From NCBI RefSeq assembly GCF_024790395.1, contig NZ_JAJISC010000004.1, forward strand, positions 1-64,000: 64,000 bases of DNA. Direction: 5' to 3'. Each line of letters begins with the position of its first letter. Positions within the stretch are counted from its first letter, which is position 1. Source of the stretch: Halomonas dongshanensis. GTDB taxonomy: Bacteria; Pseudomonadota; Gammaproteobacteria; Pseudomonadales; Halomonadaceae. The translations under genes and the position numbers were made by a program. Under the pieces are notes generated by a model. The model ran no database searches, had not been told where the DNA came from, and saw nothing but the letters and a program-made list of their open reading frames with translations. Below are positions 27,373 to 36,851 of this stretch, piece after piece.

Positions 27373-29767
27373 GGCGCGCCTCCTGGGTAATCCCCTCTTG
27401 ATCGATAGTCTTGCGCGCACCGCCCTGCTTATCTCCGCCCGACTTGTCGCCGCTCTGCTTGTCCGCGCCCTTTTCACTCCCCGCGTGACGTAGCTTGAGC
27501 ATGGCAATGACCCCAACCGCTGCCAACGCCAACACGAACATCTCGCCCAGCGTATCCAGCGCGCGGTAGTCGACCAAAATGACGTTGACGATATTGCGTC
27601 CATGGGCCAGTGGCGCGCTGTTCTCCACCATATAGGTCGAGATCGGCTCGAACTGCTCGATGCTCCAGCCAGTCAAGATGAGCAAGCACATGAGCGTACC
27701 CACCGAGGCGGCGACGGCGCCGTCGCGCACGCGCTCGAGCCCGGTCGAGAGGCTCGAAAAGCGCGGCAGACGAAACAGCACCAACACCAGCAAGATGACG
27801 GTCAGCGTCTCGACCAAGAGCTGAGTAATACCCAGATCCGGCGCGCTGAAAAGAATGAAGGTCAGCGCGATGGAGAAGCCCATGATGCCGACCGATACCA
27901 CCGCGCCCAGACGCGAACGCGCGATGGTAGCGAACAGAGCGCCCATCGCCATGGTGCCGACCACCATCGCCTCGTGGAAGCGCACGTCGAACTCGAAGGC
28001 CAAAATCGGCGAGTGGCGCACCAAAATAGAGTTGCCGATGAGCGCGACCAAGATCAGCAGCATCACCATGATGTAGTTACGCATGTAGCCGTTTTGCAGC
28101 ACGCGTGTTTGCCATTCGGCGAAGCGCACGATGGCATTGAGCCCGGCTTCGTAGCCCGCCTCCGGCCCCCGGCGCATCACCGGCGCCAGCACGGCCAAAC
28201 GCGCCCGTAGGCCATCCCAGCGGGTAAAAAGCCAATACCCCACGCCCAAGCTCACCAGCGACATGATCAGCGGCACGTTGATGCCATACCAAAGCGATAG
28301 CGTCACCTCGACCGGCGCACTACCCACGGCCCCCGCCGCCGCGCTCAGAAGCGCATTACCACCCAGCACGGCAGGTACGATGCCCAGCGCAAGCGAACTC
28401 ACGGCCAACAGCGCCGGGCCAACCAACATGCCCAGCGGCGCCTCGTGAGGCACGCGCGGCGTTTGGTGGCGCTTACCAAAGAAGGGACGCAGGGCGATGA
28501 TGGCTGCAACGGCGATGGTCAAGCACGCAGCGACAAATGCGAACAGCGTCATCAATAGCGAAAAGCGTTCGGCGCCGGTCACCGCTTCGAGCATCAGCTC
28601 CTTGCCAATGAAGCCGAACAGCGGGGGCACCCCGGCAAGCGACAGTGCTGCCACCATGGCGATCACGGCGGTAACCGGCATCAGCGGCCTCAACCCGCCC
28701 ATGGCGGTGACATCCTTGGTACCGGTCTCGTGATCCAGAATTCCCGCCACCATGAACAGCGCCCCTTTGTAGAGCGAGTGTGCGAGTAAGAAGGTAACGA
28801 AGGCCGTCAGCGCATACTCGCTGCCCACGCCCAACAGCATGGTCAGGGTGCCGAGCGCCATGATGGTCGAGTAGGCGAGAAGCTTTTTGATGTTAGTGTG
28901 CTGGATCGCCAAAAAAGCGCCCGTCAGCATGGTAAAGGCGCCGACCACCGAGAGCAGCCCCACCCACAGCGGCGTACCGCCAAGCTCCGAGTGCAGGCGT
29001 GCCAGTAGATAGATGCCCGCCTTGACCATGGTCGCCGAGTGTAGATAGGCCGAGACCGGCGTGGGGGCCGCCATGGCGTTGGGGAGCCAGAAGTGAAACG
29101 GGAACTGCGCCGACTTGGTGAAGGCGCCTAGCAGCAGGCAGAGCAGCATTGGCGTATAGAGTGCATGCTCGCGCAGATCACCCTCCATGGCGCGAATCTC
29201 GGCCAGCGACCAGCTGCCGCTCGCCACGCCCAGGAGCGTCAGTCCCGCCATTAGTGCCAGACCGCCACCAAAGGTGACGAATAGCCCTTGGCGCGCCGAT
29301 TTACGCGCCTCGATATCGTTATGATTGAAGCCGATCAGCAGGTACGAGGTAACGCTGGTCAGCTCCCAGAAGATGAATAGCGTCAGCAGGCCATCGGCCA
29401 TCACCAGCCCCAGCATCGAGACCATGAAAGCGATCAGGGCAATATGAAAGCGCACAAGCCCCGAATGCCCCTTGAGATAACTTCCGGCATACACCAGCAC
29501 ACAGGTGCCAATGACCGTAATCAAGAGCGCGAACAGCAGCGATAGGCCATCGAGCAGAAAACTTAGGCTGATGCCTAGCGATGGCACCCATGCCCACTCG
29601 AAAAGTAGCGTCCCCTGCTCCACCACTAGCGGCGCCTGGGAAAAGAGCCACGCGGCTAGCAGCGCTGGAAACAGTGCCAACACCAAACTGGTGCGATCGG
29701 CGAACCAGCGGTGCAGAAGCGGCGACGCGGCGGCCAGCACGAACCCCATCAGTACGGCGAATTGCAT
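27365..29767 (-). CDS. mrpA: Mrp/Mnh Na+/H+ antiporter subunit A
   Basis: 800 residues with about 20 membrane helices. The NuoL-like part includes [37 protein letters not shown] (key Lys) and [20 protein letters not shown]. The C-terminal DUF4040/MbhE-like part follows ([20 protein letters not shown]). It ends in a Gly/Lys-rich polar tail ([18 protein letters not shown]), an unusual extension. First gene of the operon, so its promoter should lie in 29768-29927. Confidence 0.95.
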   Translation of the reverse strand: MQFAVLMGFVLAAASPLLHRWFADRTSLVLALFPALLAAWLFSQAPLVVEQGTLLFEWAWVPSLGISLSFLLDGLSLLFALLITVIGTCVLVYAGSYLKGHSGLVRFHIALIAFMVSMLGLVMADGLLTLFIFWELTSVTSYLLIGFNHNDIEARKSARQGLFVTFGGGLALMAGLTLLGVASGSWSLAEIRAMEGDLREHALYTPMLLCLLLGAFTKSAQFPFHFWLPNAMAAPTPVSAYLHSATMVKAGIYLLARLHSELGGTPLWVGLLSVVGAFTMLTGAFLAIQHTNIKKLLAYSTIMALGTLTMLLGVGSEYALTAFVTFLLAHSLYKGALFMVAGILDHETGTKDVTAMGGLRPLMPVTAVIAMVAALSLAGVPPLFGFIGKELMLEAVTGAERFSLLMTLFAFVAACLTIAVAAIIALRPFFGKRHQTPRVPHEAPLGMLVGPALLAVSSLALGIVPAVLGGNALLSAAAGAVGSAPVEVTLSLWYGINVPLIMSLVSLGVGYWLFTRWDGLRARLAVLAPVMRRGPEAGYEAGLNAIVRFAEWQTRVLQNGYMRNYIMVMLLILVALIGNSILVRHSPILAFEFDVRFHEAMVVGTMAMGALFATIARSRLGAVVSVGIMGFSIALTFILFSAPDLGITQLLVETLTVILLVLVLFRLPRFSSLSTGLERVRDGAVAASVGTLMCLLILTGWSIEQFEPISTYMVENSAPLAHGRNIVNVILVDYRALDTLGEMFVLALAAVGVIAMLKLRHAGSEKGADKQSGDKSGGDKQGGARKTIDQEGITQEARHG

Positions 29768-29927
29768 CGGGCTAAATCTCCTGAATGGCGCCTAATCGGC
29801 ATGCCCTCCAAACGGCCAAACACCGTTGAAAGCTAGGCAACGCCATGTTTTCACAGTAATCCCTAAAGGTTAGACCTTATAGTAGGCAATCCCCGCTGAC
29901 CAGCCAGTCAATTAAACGCAAACGGTG

Positions 29928-31025
29928 CTATTCCCTGAATGACGTGTCTTCATTAGGCGTAAGCCATCCGGCCAATTCGTCACCGGCAATCGCTACCAGC
30001 GCCTGGATATGATCGTCACGATCGTTGAGGCAGGGAATGTAGCTGAACGTTTCGCCACCCGCGGCGATGAAGCTATCGCGAATCTCTTCTTGGATCTCTT
30101 CAAGTGTCTCGACGCAGTCGGCGGCAAACGCCGGTGACGCGATGGCGATATGCCGATGTCCCTGGCGCGCCAAGGCGGCAACATGCTCGACCGTTTGTGG
30201 CCCCACCCACTTTTCCGGACCGAACTGCGACTGAAACGCGGTATCGACCTCGGCCTCATCGAACCCCAGCCGTTCGCGCAAAAGTCGCGTGGTCTTCTGG
30301 CACTGGCAGTGATAGGGATCGCCTTCAAGCAGATAGCGCTCGGGTACGCCGTGATAGCTCATCACAAGCTTGGTCGGGCGCTCATCGAAGCTTGCATAGG
30401 CCTCTTCGATGGAGCTTGCCAATGCCTGCTGATAAGCCGAATGCTCGAAATAAGCAGGAACGGTACGCAGCGCAGGCTGCCATTTCATTTTCATCAAGGC
30501 GCGAAACGCCTCATCGTTGGCCGTGGCCGTAGTGGGCGAGCCATACTGGGGGTAGAGCGGAAAGAAAACGATTCGCTTGCAGCCTTTCTGCTGCAGGCGA
30601 TTAAGCACGCTGCGCGTCGATGGGTTGCCATAACGCATGCAAAAGTCGACCTCAACGGTATCGCCATGGCGCGCTTTCATGGCGCGGGCGAATTTTTCGG
30701 TCTGTGCCCGGGTGATGGTGAGCAGTGGGCTTTCGTTCTTCTCCTGATTCCAAATGCTCTTATACGCCTTACCCGAAGAGAACGGACGCCGGGTCAAAAT
30801 GATCAGCTGTAACAGCGGCTGCCACTTCCAGCGCGGGTAGTCGACCACGCGCTGATCGGAGAGAAACTCACTCAGATAGCGGCGCATCGACCAGTAATCG
30901 GTAGCATCGGGTGTCCCCAAGTTGGCCAGCACCACCCCTACCTTACCGCGAGCGATGGGCGGATGATCGCTTGGCGCCGAGGACGATGGGGCGCGAACAG
31001 GCGTAGCGGTAGACGTAGCGGTCAT
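29928..31025 (-). CDS. hemH: Ferrochelatase
   Basis: 365 residues. An N-terminal extension of about 25 residues rich in T, A, S and P precedes the canonical GVVLANLGTPDATDYWSMRR. Active-site His in LVMSYHGVPERYLLEGDPYH. Signature KWVGPQTVEHVAALARQGHR and SPAFAADCVETLEEI. Inserts Fe2+ into protoporphyrin IX, the last heme step. Monocistronic, upstream of the mrp operon in the same direction and preceded by a 441-bp gap with a 9-bp inverted repeat. Confidence 0.95.
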   Translation of the reverse strand: MTATSTATPVRAPSSSAPSDHPPIARGKVGVVLANLGTPDATDYWSMRRYLSEFLSDQRVVDYPRWKWQPLLQLIILTRRPFSSGKAYKSIWNQEKNESPLLTITRAQTEKFARAMKARHGDTVEVDFCMRYGNPSTRSVLNRLQQKGCKRIVFFPLYPQYGSPTTATANDEAFRALMKMKWQPALRTVPAYFEHSAYQQALASSIEEAYASFDERPTKLVMSYHGVPERYLLEGDPYHCQCQKTTRLLRERLGFDEAEVDTAFQSQFGPEKWVGPQTVEHVAALARQGHRHIAIASPAFAADCVETLEEIQEEIRDSFIAAGGETFSYIPCLNDRDDHIQALVAIAGDELAGWLTPNEDTSFRE

Positions 31026-31466
31026 GAGGGCTCCTTAATAGAGCTAACACAAATAGCTCTAACGTAAGTAATGCGGACGGCAAGCGGCGCTCGGATGAAA
31101 AGCAGCCAGTATTTCGCCTCCATGCTACCACTTTTAGATGGAATGGCCGCATGAACTTATACTATCGATGCCATTTGTATAAGTTGCGGACAAAGCACAA
31201 ATACCGAACAAAGGCATTCAGCGCAGGCTTATGTGAGGAGGAGCTAGTAAGGGGCGTTACGAGGGAAATGTCTGCGGGGCCGGCGGCGGGTTGACTTACG
31301 ACCTGCCTGCCGGAAAGTATCTTACTTAGCGTATCGATCTTAAGTTACTTCTACCACTGGGTTGCTACTGCGTTTTTCTACCACTATTTTCTAGCGGCTG
31401 CGTTTTTTCTAGCGACTGTGCTTCTCTAACGGGTGGCGCCGAAAGGAGAGCGCCCACGCCGCTATA
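31026..31466. other. 441-bp gap upstream of hemH
   Basis: No credible gene. It holds the inverted repeat listed at 31154-31185. At about 31350-31430 there is a degenerate array of T-rich 13-18 bp units starting with CTA (e.g. ctaccactgggttg, ctactgcgttttt, ctaccactatttt, ctagcgactgtgctt). The hemH promoter should be in the part nearest 31026. Confidence 0.6.
31154..31185. promoter_or_regulatory. Inverted repeat upstream of hemH
   Basis: Perfect 9-bp arms AACTTATAC (31154-31162) and GTATAAGTT (31177-31185), 14-bp spacer. The arms contain promoter-like TATAC/GTATAA elements, and on the minus strand the first arm reads TTATACAAAT. Geometry fits a MerR-family or dimeric repressor operator 128 bp before the hemH ATG. 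The regulator is unknown. Confidence 0.4.
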
Positions 31467-31769
31467 TCAAAACACCAGCGGCATGCGCGATGTCAGCGGT
31501 TCACTATAGTGGGCGTCGCGGCCAATCACTTCGTCGTGGGGCACGTGCTGCACAAGGTAGGCGCGATGAATGCCCGCACGTTTGAGTTCGAGATAGACAT
31601 CGTCCAATGAGCGAAACAGCATCGGCTTGTTGCGTTGGGTGAGCATATGGCGCTCGCCTTCTACGTCCTCTAGCTCTAGCTGGTAGCAGCGGCTGCCCGA
31701 GAGCGTGATCACGCGAATCTCGAAGTTTTCATGACTGGCGACGAACTGCTTCAACTCCTTCAGTTCCAT
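31467..31769 (-). CDS. DUF6482 family protein
   Basis: 100 residues: MELKELKQFVASHENFEIRV, GSRCYQLELEDVEGERHML, FRSLDDVYLELKRAGIHRAY. This matches my recollection of the small DUF6482 family found in Halomonas and pseudomonads. No signal peptide or membrane segment. Function unknown. Good GGAGG before the ATG. A stand-alone gene. Confidence 0.75.
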   Translation of the reverse strand: MELKELKQFVASHENFEIRVITLSGSRCYQLELEDVEGERHMLTQRNKPMLFRSLDDVYLELKRAGIHRAYLVQHVPHDEVIGRDAHYSEPLTSRMPLVF

Positions 31770-31919
31770 GGTTCCCTCCTGTTTGTGATAGTCGATTCCA
31801 AACCTAGCATGGCAAAGGTCCGTGACACTCCTGTGTCCAGATCATTGCAGCCCTATGACGCTCACAATGCAAGAGAGTTCCTTGCTTAGCCGCTATATTT
31901 AGCCGATTCCGCTACGAAA

Positions 31920-32213
31920 TTATTGGTATTCAGAAGGATCTATCGCCTTACCCAGGGAGTTGCGATCGATCCATTTACCCGCCTTGGTCTCTTTATAGCG
32001 AAAGACCACGCGATCGCCCACGCTGACCGGCACTTCGGCATCTTCGGTCTGATAACTATAGGCCTCACCCTCGACCACCAGATGGTAGCGGTACAGGTCA
32101 GGCATACCCAGCCACTCCTTGAAAGGGCCTTCGCGCTCGAGCGACTCGAGCGCGCCGCGCGCCTCGAGCTTAGGGGTACGTTGACGGTTGCCGCGACGAA
32201 AACCACCTGCCAT
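31920..32213 (-). CDS. Hypothetical small protein
   Basis: 97 residues, not recognised. Basic N-terminus (GGFRRGNRQRTPKLEARG), then a soluble part that looks like a small beta-barrel: YRYHLVVEGEAYSYQTEDAE, VPVSVGDRVVFRYKETKAGK. The pattern with the polybasic head could suit nucleic-acid binding, but that is a guess. AGAGGAG lies ahead of the ATG, supporting a real gene. Downstream of dnaB on the same strand with an 88-bp gap. Confidence 0.7.
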   Translation of the reverse strand: MAGGFRRGNRQRTPKLEARGALESLEREGPFKEWLGMPDLYRYHLVVEGEAYSYQTEDAEVPVSVGDRVVFRYKETKAGKWIDRNSLGKAIDPSEYQ

Positions 32214-32301
32214 GTGCGCTACTCCTCTACCGATACCGGTTTACCTGTGAAAGGCTCGGCATTATACGGCCTCGCTCAGGACTCTCAAGCGACGGCGGCG
32301 A

Positions 32302-33699
32302 TTATTCGCCAAAGGCCTCGCCGTAGCTATCAGGCGCAAGGTCCTCGAAACGCGTGTACTTACCGATGAACGCCATGTGCACCGTGCCGATGGGGCCATT
32401 ACGCTGCTTACCGATGATCAGCTCGGCAAGCCCTTTGTTGTCAGGGTTGTCGCTGTTGTAGACCTCGTCGCGGTAGACGAAAGCGATGACGTCGGCATCC
32501 TGCTCGATGGCGCCCGATTCGCGCAAGTCCGACATTACCGGGCGCTTGTTGGGGCGCTGCTCCAGCGAGCGGTTGAGCTGCGAAAGCGCCACCACCGGGC
32601 AGCCGAACTCTTTGGCGATCCCTTTTAGCGAACGCGAAATTTCCGAGATCTCCCCGGTACGGTTCTCGTTGAAACCAGGAATCTGCATCAGCTGAAGGTA
32701 GTCGATCATCACCAGCGCCATATTGCCGTGTTCACGCACCACGCGGCGTATGCGCGAGCGCATCTCGTTGGGCGAAAGCGCGGCGGTATCGTCGATGAAC
32801 AGTTGCTTGTCCTTGAGCAGGTTCACCGCCGAGGTCAGGCGCGGCCAATCCTCGTCTTCGAGCTGACCGCTACGCACCCGCGTTTGGTCGATGCGCCCAA
32901 GCGACGAGAGCATCCTGAGCATTAGCGATTCGGCGGGCATCTCCATGGAGAACACCATGACCGGCTTGTCGCTCGAAATGACCGCATGCTCGACCAGGTT
33001 CATGGCGAAGGTGGTCTTACCCATGGAAGGGCGCCCGGCGATGATCACCAAATCAGAGGGCTGCAGGCCCGAGGTCATCTCGTCGAGATCGCGAAACCCG
33101 CTCGAAAGGCCGGTCATTTCGCCTTTGAGGTTGAACAGCTCATCGATACGATCGACCGCCTTGGTAAGTAGATCGCTCATCCCGATGGGACCACCGGTCT
33201 TGGGTCGCTCCTCGGCGATCTGGAACACCAGCCGCTCGGCTTCGTTGAGCAGCTCGTCAGCCGGACGGCCTTGCGGAGCGAACGCCCCCTCGGCGATCTG
33301 GTTAGCCGCACGGATCAGCTTGCGTAGCGTCGCGCGCTCGCGAACGATGTCGGCGTAGGCGCGAATATTGCTGGCCGAGGGCGTGTTGCGCGCAAGCTCG
33401 GCCAGAAAAGCGAGCCCACCGACCGTATCGAGCTGGTCGCGCGCCTCCAGTGCCTCGGAGAGCGTCACCACGTCCAGTGGCTGTGCCGATTCGGCCAAGT
33501 GGATCATGACGTTGAACAGCAAACGATGTTCGTAGCGATAGAAGTCGTCGGCCACCAGACGTTCGGAAACGCTATCCCACGCTTGGTTATCCAGCATGAG
33601 CCCGCCCAGCACCGACTGCTCGGCTTCGAGCGAGTGCGGCGGAAGCTTCAGCGCGGCGGTTTCCCGATCGGGCGCAGGCGGCTCCTGTAGATCCTGCAT
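32302..33699 (-). CDS. dnaB: Replicative DNA helicase
   Basis: 465 residues. DnaB N-terminal domain (LPPHSLEAEQSVLGGLMLDN), then the RecA-like domain with Walker A IIAGRPSMGKTTFAMNLVEH, Walker B ALVMIDYLQLMQI, the H4 segment VVALSQLNRSLEQRPNKRPV and MSDLRESGAIEQDADVI. Hexameric helicase of the replication fork. GAAGGAG before the ATG. It follows the rplI cluster, a conserved gammaproteobacterial arrangement, but after a terminator. Confidence 0.97.
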   Translation of the reverse strand: MQDLQEPPAPDRETAALKLPPHSLEAEQSVLGGLMLDNQAWDSVSERLVADDFYRYEHRLLFNVMIHLAESAQPLDVVTLSEALEARDQLDTVGGLAFLAELARNTPSASNIRAYADIVRERATLRKLIRAANQIAEGAFAPQGRPADELLNEAERLVFQIAEERPKTGGPIGMSDLLTKAVDRIDELFNLKGEMTGLSSGFRDLDEMTSGLQPSDLVIIAGRPSMGKTTFAMNLVEHAVISSDKPVMVFSMEMPAESLMLRMLSSLGRIDQTRVRSGQLEDEDWPRLTSAVNLLKDKQLFIDDTAALSPNEMRSRIRRVVREHGNMALVMIDYLQLMQIPGFNENRTGEISEISRSLKGIAKEFGCPVVALSQLNRSLEQRPNKRPVMSDLRESGAIEQDADVIAFVYRDEVYNSDNPDNKGLAELIIGKQRNGPIGTVHMAFIGKYTRFEDLAPDSYGEAFGE

Positions 33700-33735
33700 G
33701 ACAAACTCCTTCGACCCTAAACGATACGACGATGC

Positions 33736-33761
33736 CTAATGACAGTGTCTAATGACAGTGC
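33736..33761. repeat. Two 13-bp tandem repeats upstream of dnaB
   Basis: CTAATGACAGTGT (33736-33748) directly followed by CTAATGACAGTGC (33749-33761), with a partial third unit (CCAATAACG) after it. Lies 37 bp before the dnaB ATG, close to where its promoter should be. Confidence 0.8.
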
Positions 33762-33833
33762 CCAATAACGCGGTGAGATATGTTAGCTCCGGCGGCGAAG
33801 GGAGACCAGCCGCCCGGACGGGAAAACGCAGGC

Positions 33834-33864
33834 AAAAAAAGGGCGCGGGAGATTTCCCGCGCCC
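33834..33864 (-). terminator. Terminator of the rpsF-rplI operon
   Basis: Perfect 10-bp GC-rich stem (33841-33850 with 33855-33864) and a 4-base loop. On the minus strand it is followed by seven T. Lies 39 bp past the rplI stop. Confidence 0.93.
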
Positions 33865-33902
33865 TATTTCCCACGCCCTTTCAGCGTAGAGCGATTACTG
33901 GC

Positions 33903-34349
33903 TTATTCAGCAACCACGACAACGCGTACCGTAGCGTCGACTTCGGCGTGCAGATGCAGCTCGATGTCGTATTCGCCGGTCTGACGGATCGGACCGTTCG
34001 GCATGCGAACTTCGCTCTTGGCGACGTCGATACCGGCAGAAGAGATCGCGTCGGCCAGGTCGCGCGGACCGATAGAACCGAACAACTTGCCTTCGTCGCC
34101 GGCCTTGGAGACCAGAGAGAGCTCGATGTCGTTGAGCTGCTCAGCGCGCGCTTCAGCTTCCGCCTTACGCTCGGCTGCCTGAGCTTCGAGCTCGGCACGC
34201 TGCGCTTCGAACGCTTCGATGTTGTCCTTGGTTGCCGGTACGGCGAAGCCGTAAGGAACCAGGTAGTTACGACCGTAACCGGGCTTGACGGTGACCTTGT
34301 CACCCAGGCCGCCCAGCTTGCCAATTTTGTCGAGCAGAATGACTTCCAT
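33903..34349 (-). CDS. rplI: 50S ribosomal protein L9
   Basis: 148 residues. N-terminal [20 protein letters not shown] with the [20 protein letters not shown] signature, a long connecting helix (about 40-75) and the C-terminal domain. Last gene of the S6-S18-L9 operon. Confidence 0.98.
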   Translation of the reverse strand: MEVILLDKIGKLGGLGDKVTVKPGYGRNYLVPYGFAVPATKDNIEAFEAQRAELEAQAAERKAEAEARAEQLNDIELSLVSKAGDEGKLFGSIGPRDLADAISSAGIDVAKSEVRMPNGPIRQTGEYDIELHLHAEVDATVRVVVVAE

Positions 34350-34364
34350 CTCGTAAACCTCGTG

Positions 34365-35216
34365 TCAATTGCTGCGGGAGAGGCGCGCGCGAATGTTCGC
34401 GAAAGTGTCGACGAACCCCAACAGCAGCACAATGAGAATCGTGGGCCAGGTCGTGACCAGTAAGGCGTAGAACGCCACCAGCCACAGCCCGCTCATTCCC
34501 TTCAAACCAATATAACCATGTACCAATGCAATGCCTGCCACCAGCAGCGGTACCCAGCCGATCATTGCCAGCGACTGCGCCCCGAGTAACAGCCCCACTA
34601 CGTTCAACACGACGAGAACCAAAAGCTCTCTAGGCGTGAAGCGAAAGGCGTGAAACTCTTCGCGAAAGCCACCGGGGTTGTAGAGCCCGGCCTGCCATCC
34701 CCGCGCCAACGCTAGGCTTAGCGTGGAGCTGAGCAACACCATAAGCCCCGTTACCCCACCCACGATCATCACCGCCAGCGCCGCCGGATCGTAGCCGAGC
34801 TCGGTCAGACTGGTCAGCATACCGTCGACCTCGGCCGAGCTTTGGCGCATCTGCTCGATGAGCACGTTCGGGTCAACCAGCAGGTTGAAAAGCCCCAACT
34901 GCACCATGGCAGCGGTCGCCAACATGGCCACGAGCAGCGTTTCGCTCCAGCGCACTCGGGCGCGCAGCACCACGGCCATCAGCGTCGTCAGCAAAAGGCT
35001 CGCCAAGGGAATGGCGTCGCCTTGTACCCACCACCAGCCCGCAGGCACGGCAGCAGCGACGAACACAGGTAGCGCAGGCGCAAAGCCCTTGCGCAGGGTG
35101 ACCAGAGCAGCAATGGCCGCACCCAGCCAAAACAGCCAGACAACGTTGGCCAACGCCGCACCGGCTGCCGCATAGGGCATGCCGCGCATTAGCCATCGAG
35201 CCAGGGCCAGCATCAC
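34365..35216 (-). CDS. Multi-helix membrane protein inside the S18-L9 operon (DUF2232/YybS-like)
   Basis: 283 residues with about eight hydrophobic helices, e.g. NVVWLFWLGAAIAALVTL, LVLVVLNVVGLLLGAQSLAM and LVAFYALLVTTWPTILIVLL. Its start is nine bases after the rpsR stop and its stop 15 bases before rplI, so it is co-transcribed with ribosomal genes. Similar membrane proteins sit between rpsR and rplI in pseudomonads and relatives. The function is unknown. Confidence 0.82.
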   Translation of the reverse strand: MMLALARWLMRGMPYAAAGAALANVVWLFWLGAAIAALVTLRKGFAPALPVFVAAAVPAGWWWVQGDAIPLASLLLTTLMAVVLRARVRWSETLLVAMLATAAMVQLGLFNLLVDPNVLIEQMRQSSAEVDGMLTSLTELGYDPAALAVMIVGGVTGLMVLLSSTLSLALARGWQAGLYNPGGFREEFHAFRFTPRELLVLVVLNVVGLLLGAQSLAMIGWVPLLVAGIALVHGYIGLKGMSGLWLVAFYALLVTTWPTILIVLLLGFVDTFANIRARLSRSN

Positions 35217-35225
35217 GTTATCGGC

Positions 35226-35453
35226 TTACTGGTGGCTATCGGTGTAGGGCAGAAGCGCCAGGTAGCGAGCGCGCTTGACGGCTGTCGCCAGCTGACGCTG
35301 GTAGCGAGCCTTGGTACCGGTAATACGGCTAGGAACGATCTTGCCGGTTTCGGTGATGTAAGCCTTCAGCGTGTCGAGATCTTTGTAGTCGATCTGCTTG
35401 ACGCCTTCGGCAGTGAAGCGGCAGAACTTACGGCGACGGAAAAAACGTGCCAT
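35226..35453 (-). CDS. rpsR: 30S ribosomal protein S18
   Basis: 75 residues, family length. [20 protein letters not shown] and the signature [20 protein letters not shown]. Binds S6 to form the S6:S18 pair on 16S rRNA. AAGGAG before the ATG. Confidence 0.98.
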   Translation of the reverse strand: MARFFRRRKFCRFTAEGVKQIDYKDLDTLKAYITETGKIVPSRITGTKARYQRQLATAVKRARYLALLPYTDSHQ

Positions 35454-35485
35454 GGAGTAGCTCCTTAATACGTGCGGTGTGAGGA

Positions 35486-35860
35486 TCAGGCAGATTCGGC
35501 TTCAGTGCGCGGCTTTTCTTCGCGACGCTGACGCTTCTCTTCTGTCGGCTTCATCATCGGAGACGCTTCGGTGACCGCTTCTTTGGCGCGAACCACCAGG
35601 CTACGAATGATGGCGTCGTTGAAGCGGAAGATGTTCTCGATCTCTTCGAGCGTCTCGCCGGTGCACTCAACGTTCATCAGCACGTAATGGGCTTTGTGGA
35701 TCTTGTTGATCGGGTAAGCCAGGTGACGACGGCCCCAATCTTCCAGACGATGCACGGTACCGCCATTCTCAGTCACGATGCTGGTGTAGCGCTCGACCAT
35801 TGCCGGCACCTGCTCGCTCTGATCCGGGTGGACCATGAACACGATTTCATAATGACGCAT
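35486..35860 (-). CDS. rpsF: 30S ribosomal protein S6
   Basis: 124 residues. [40 protein letters not shown] and [20 protein letters not shown]. The C-terminal tail is highly charged ([18 protein letters not shown]), as in enterobacterial S6, which is glutamylated by RimK. First gene of the operon. AAGGAG before the ATG and a structured leader upstream. Confidence 0.98.
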   Translation of the reverse strand: MRHYEIVFMVHPDQSEQVPAMVERYTSIVTENGGTVHRLEDWGRRHLAYPINKIHKAHYVLMNVECTGETLEEIENIFRFNDAIIRSLVVRAKEAVTEASPMMKPTEEKRQRREEKPRTEAESA

Positions 35861-35883
35861 GGGATCTCCTTGCGGTTTGGCAG

Positions 35884-35924
35884 CTTCCTTCGGCCAGCGC
35901 GTGTTGTCACAACTGGCGAGGAAG
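35884..35924 (-). promoter_or_regulatory. Candidate S6:S18 autoregulatory leader hairpin
   Basis: On the minus strand CTTCCT pairs with AGGAAG and CCAG with CTGG. They are separated by an asymmetric internal loop holding CCGA on the 3' side, and TTGTGACAACACGCG forms the apical part. A hairpin with an unpaired CCG just upstream of rpsF is the known target by which the S6:S18 complex represses its own mRNA in many bacteria. It ends 24 bases before the rpsF ATG. Confidence 0.6.
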
Positions 35925-36003
35925 CAAGGAGTTAACTGGAATGCCCTTCACTGCCCGCGCGGTGCGCGAGAGCGTCTGACATCGAGTTGAACGAATGTTC
36001 ACT

Positions 36004-36038
36004 ACTTGCGCCCATCTGCCAGGCAAATGGGCGCAAGT
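36004..36038 (-). terminator. Strong hairpin between rlmB and rpsF
   Basis: Perfect 12-bp stem ACTTGCGCCCAT/ATGGGCGCAAGT with an 11-base loop, 19 bp after the rlmB stop. There is no T-run on the minus strand, so it may be a weak terminator, an RNA processing site or an attenuator ahead of rpsF. Confidence 0.55.
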
Positions 36039-36056
36039 ATTCTAGAGGGGGGAAGA

Positions 36057-36851
36057 TCAACTTGCAAGCTGTCGCTGGCGCACCGCTTCGAAGAGACAGA
36101 TACCCGCCGCCACCGAAACATTCAGGCTCGACACCTGCCCCGCCATGGGCAGCTTGGCAAGATGATCGCAAGCCTCACGGGTCAACCGCCGCATGCCCTT
36201 GCCTTCGGCCCCCATGACCAACGCCACGGGACCGGTGAGATCGATTTGATACAGGCTGGCACTGGCTTCTCCGGCGGTGCCGGTCACCCAAACGCCCTTC
36301 TCCTTGAGCTTGGCTAGCGTGCGCGCGAGGTTGGTGACCTGATATACCGGCACCACCTCGGCCGCCCCACAGGCTACCTTGCGCACGGTCGCGTTGAGCG
36401 GGGCGGCTTTGTCTTTGGCGACGATGACGCCGTGGGCACCGGCGGCATCGGCGCTGCGCAGGCAGGCGCCGAAATTGTGCACGTCGGTGACGCCATCGAG
36501 AACTAAAAACAGCGGTGCCCGCTCCCCCTTCCAGGCGCGCAGCTTGAGCCACAGGGACTCCTCGCCTTCTGGCGTCAGCGGCGCGCAGAACGCCACGACA
36601 CCCTGATGCGTCGCCCCCTGAGTCAGTTGATCCAAAATATCGCGGGGCTGCTCCTTGATTCGCGCCCCACCTTCGGCGGCCTTACCCAACAGCTCGCCCA
36701 AGCGCTTTTCGACGCCCGCCTGCACCCACAGCTCGCGCGGCGTCTCACCGCGGTCAAGCAGGCTCTGCAGCGCATGCACGCCATATACTTGGTCGAGCCC
36801 TTCGGGCGTGCGCGGCGCGTTACGCCGCGATGAGGTCGATTTCATGCTCAT
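36057..36851 (-). CDS. rlmB: 23S rRNA (guanosine-2251-2'-O) methyltransferase
   Basis: 264 residues. TrmH/SpoU SPOUT family: an N-terminal substrate-binding part (GVHALQSLLDRGETPRELWV), then LDGVTDVHNFGACLRSADAA, PVALVMGAEGKGMRRLTREA and the knot SSLNVSVAAGICLFEAVRQR. Modifies Gm2251 in the ribosomal P loop. Overlaps rnr by four bases, the usual rnr-rlmB operon. Confidence 0.96.
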   Translation of the reverse strand: MSMKSTSSRRNAPRTPEGLDQVYGVHALQSLLDRGETPRELWVQAGVEKRLGELLGKAAEGGARIKEQPRDILDQLTQGATHQGVVAFCAPLTPEGEESLWLKLRAWKGERAPLFLVLDGVTDVHNFGACLRSADAAGAHGVIVAKDKAAPLNATVRKVACGAAEVVPVYQVTNLARTLAKLKEKGVWVTGTAGEASASLYQIDLTGPVALVMGAEGKGMRRLTREACDHLAKLPMAGQVSSLNVSVAAGICLFEAVRQRQLAS

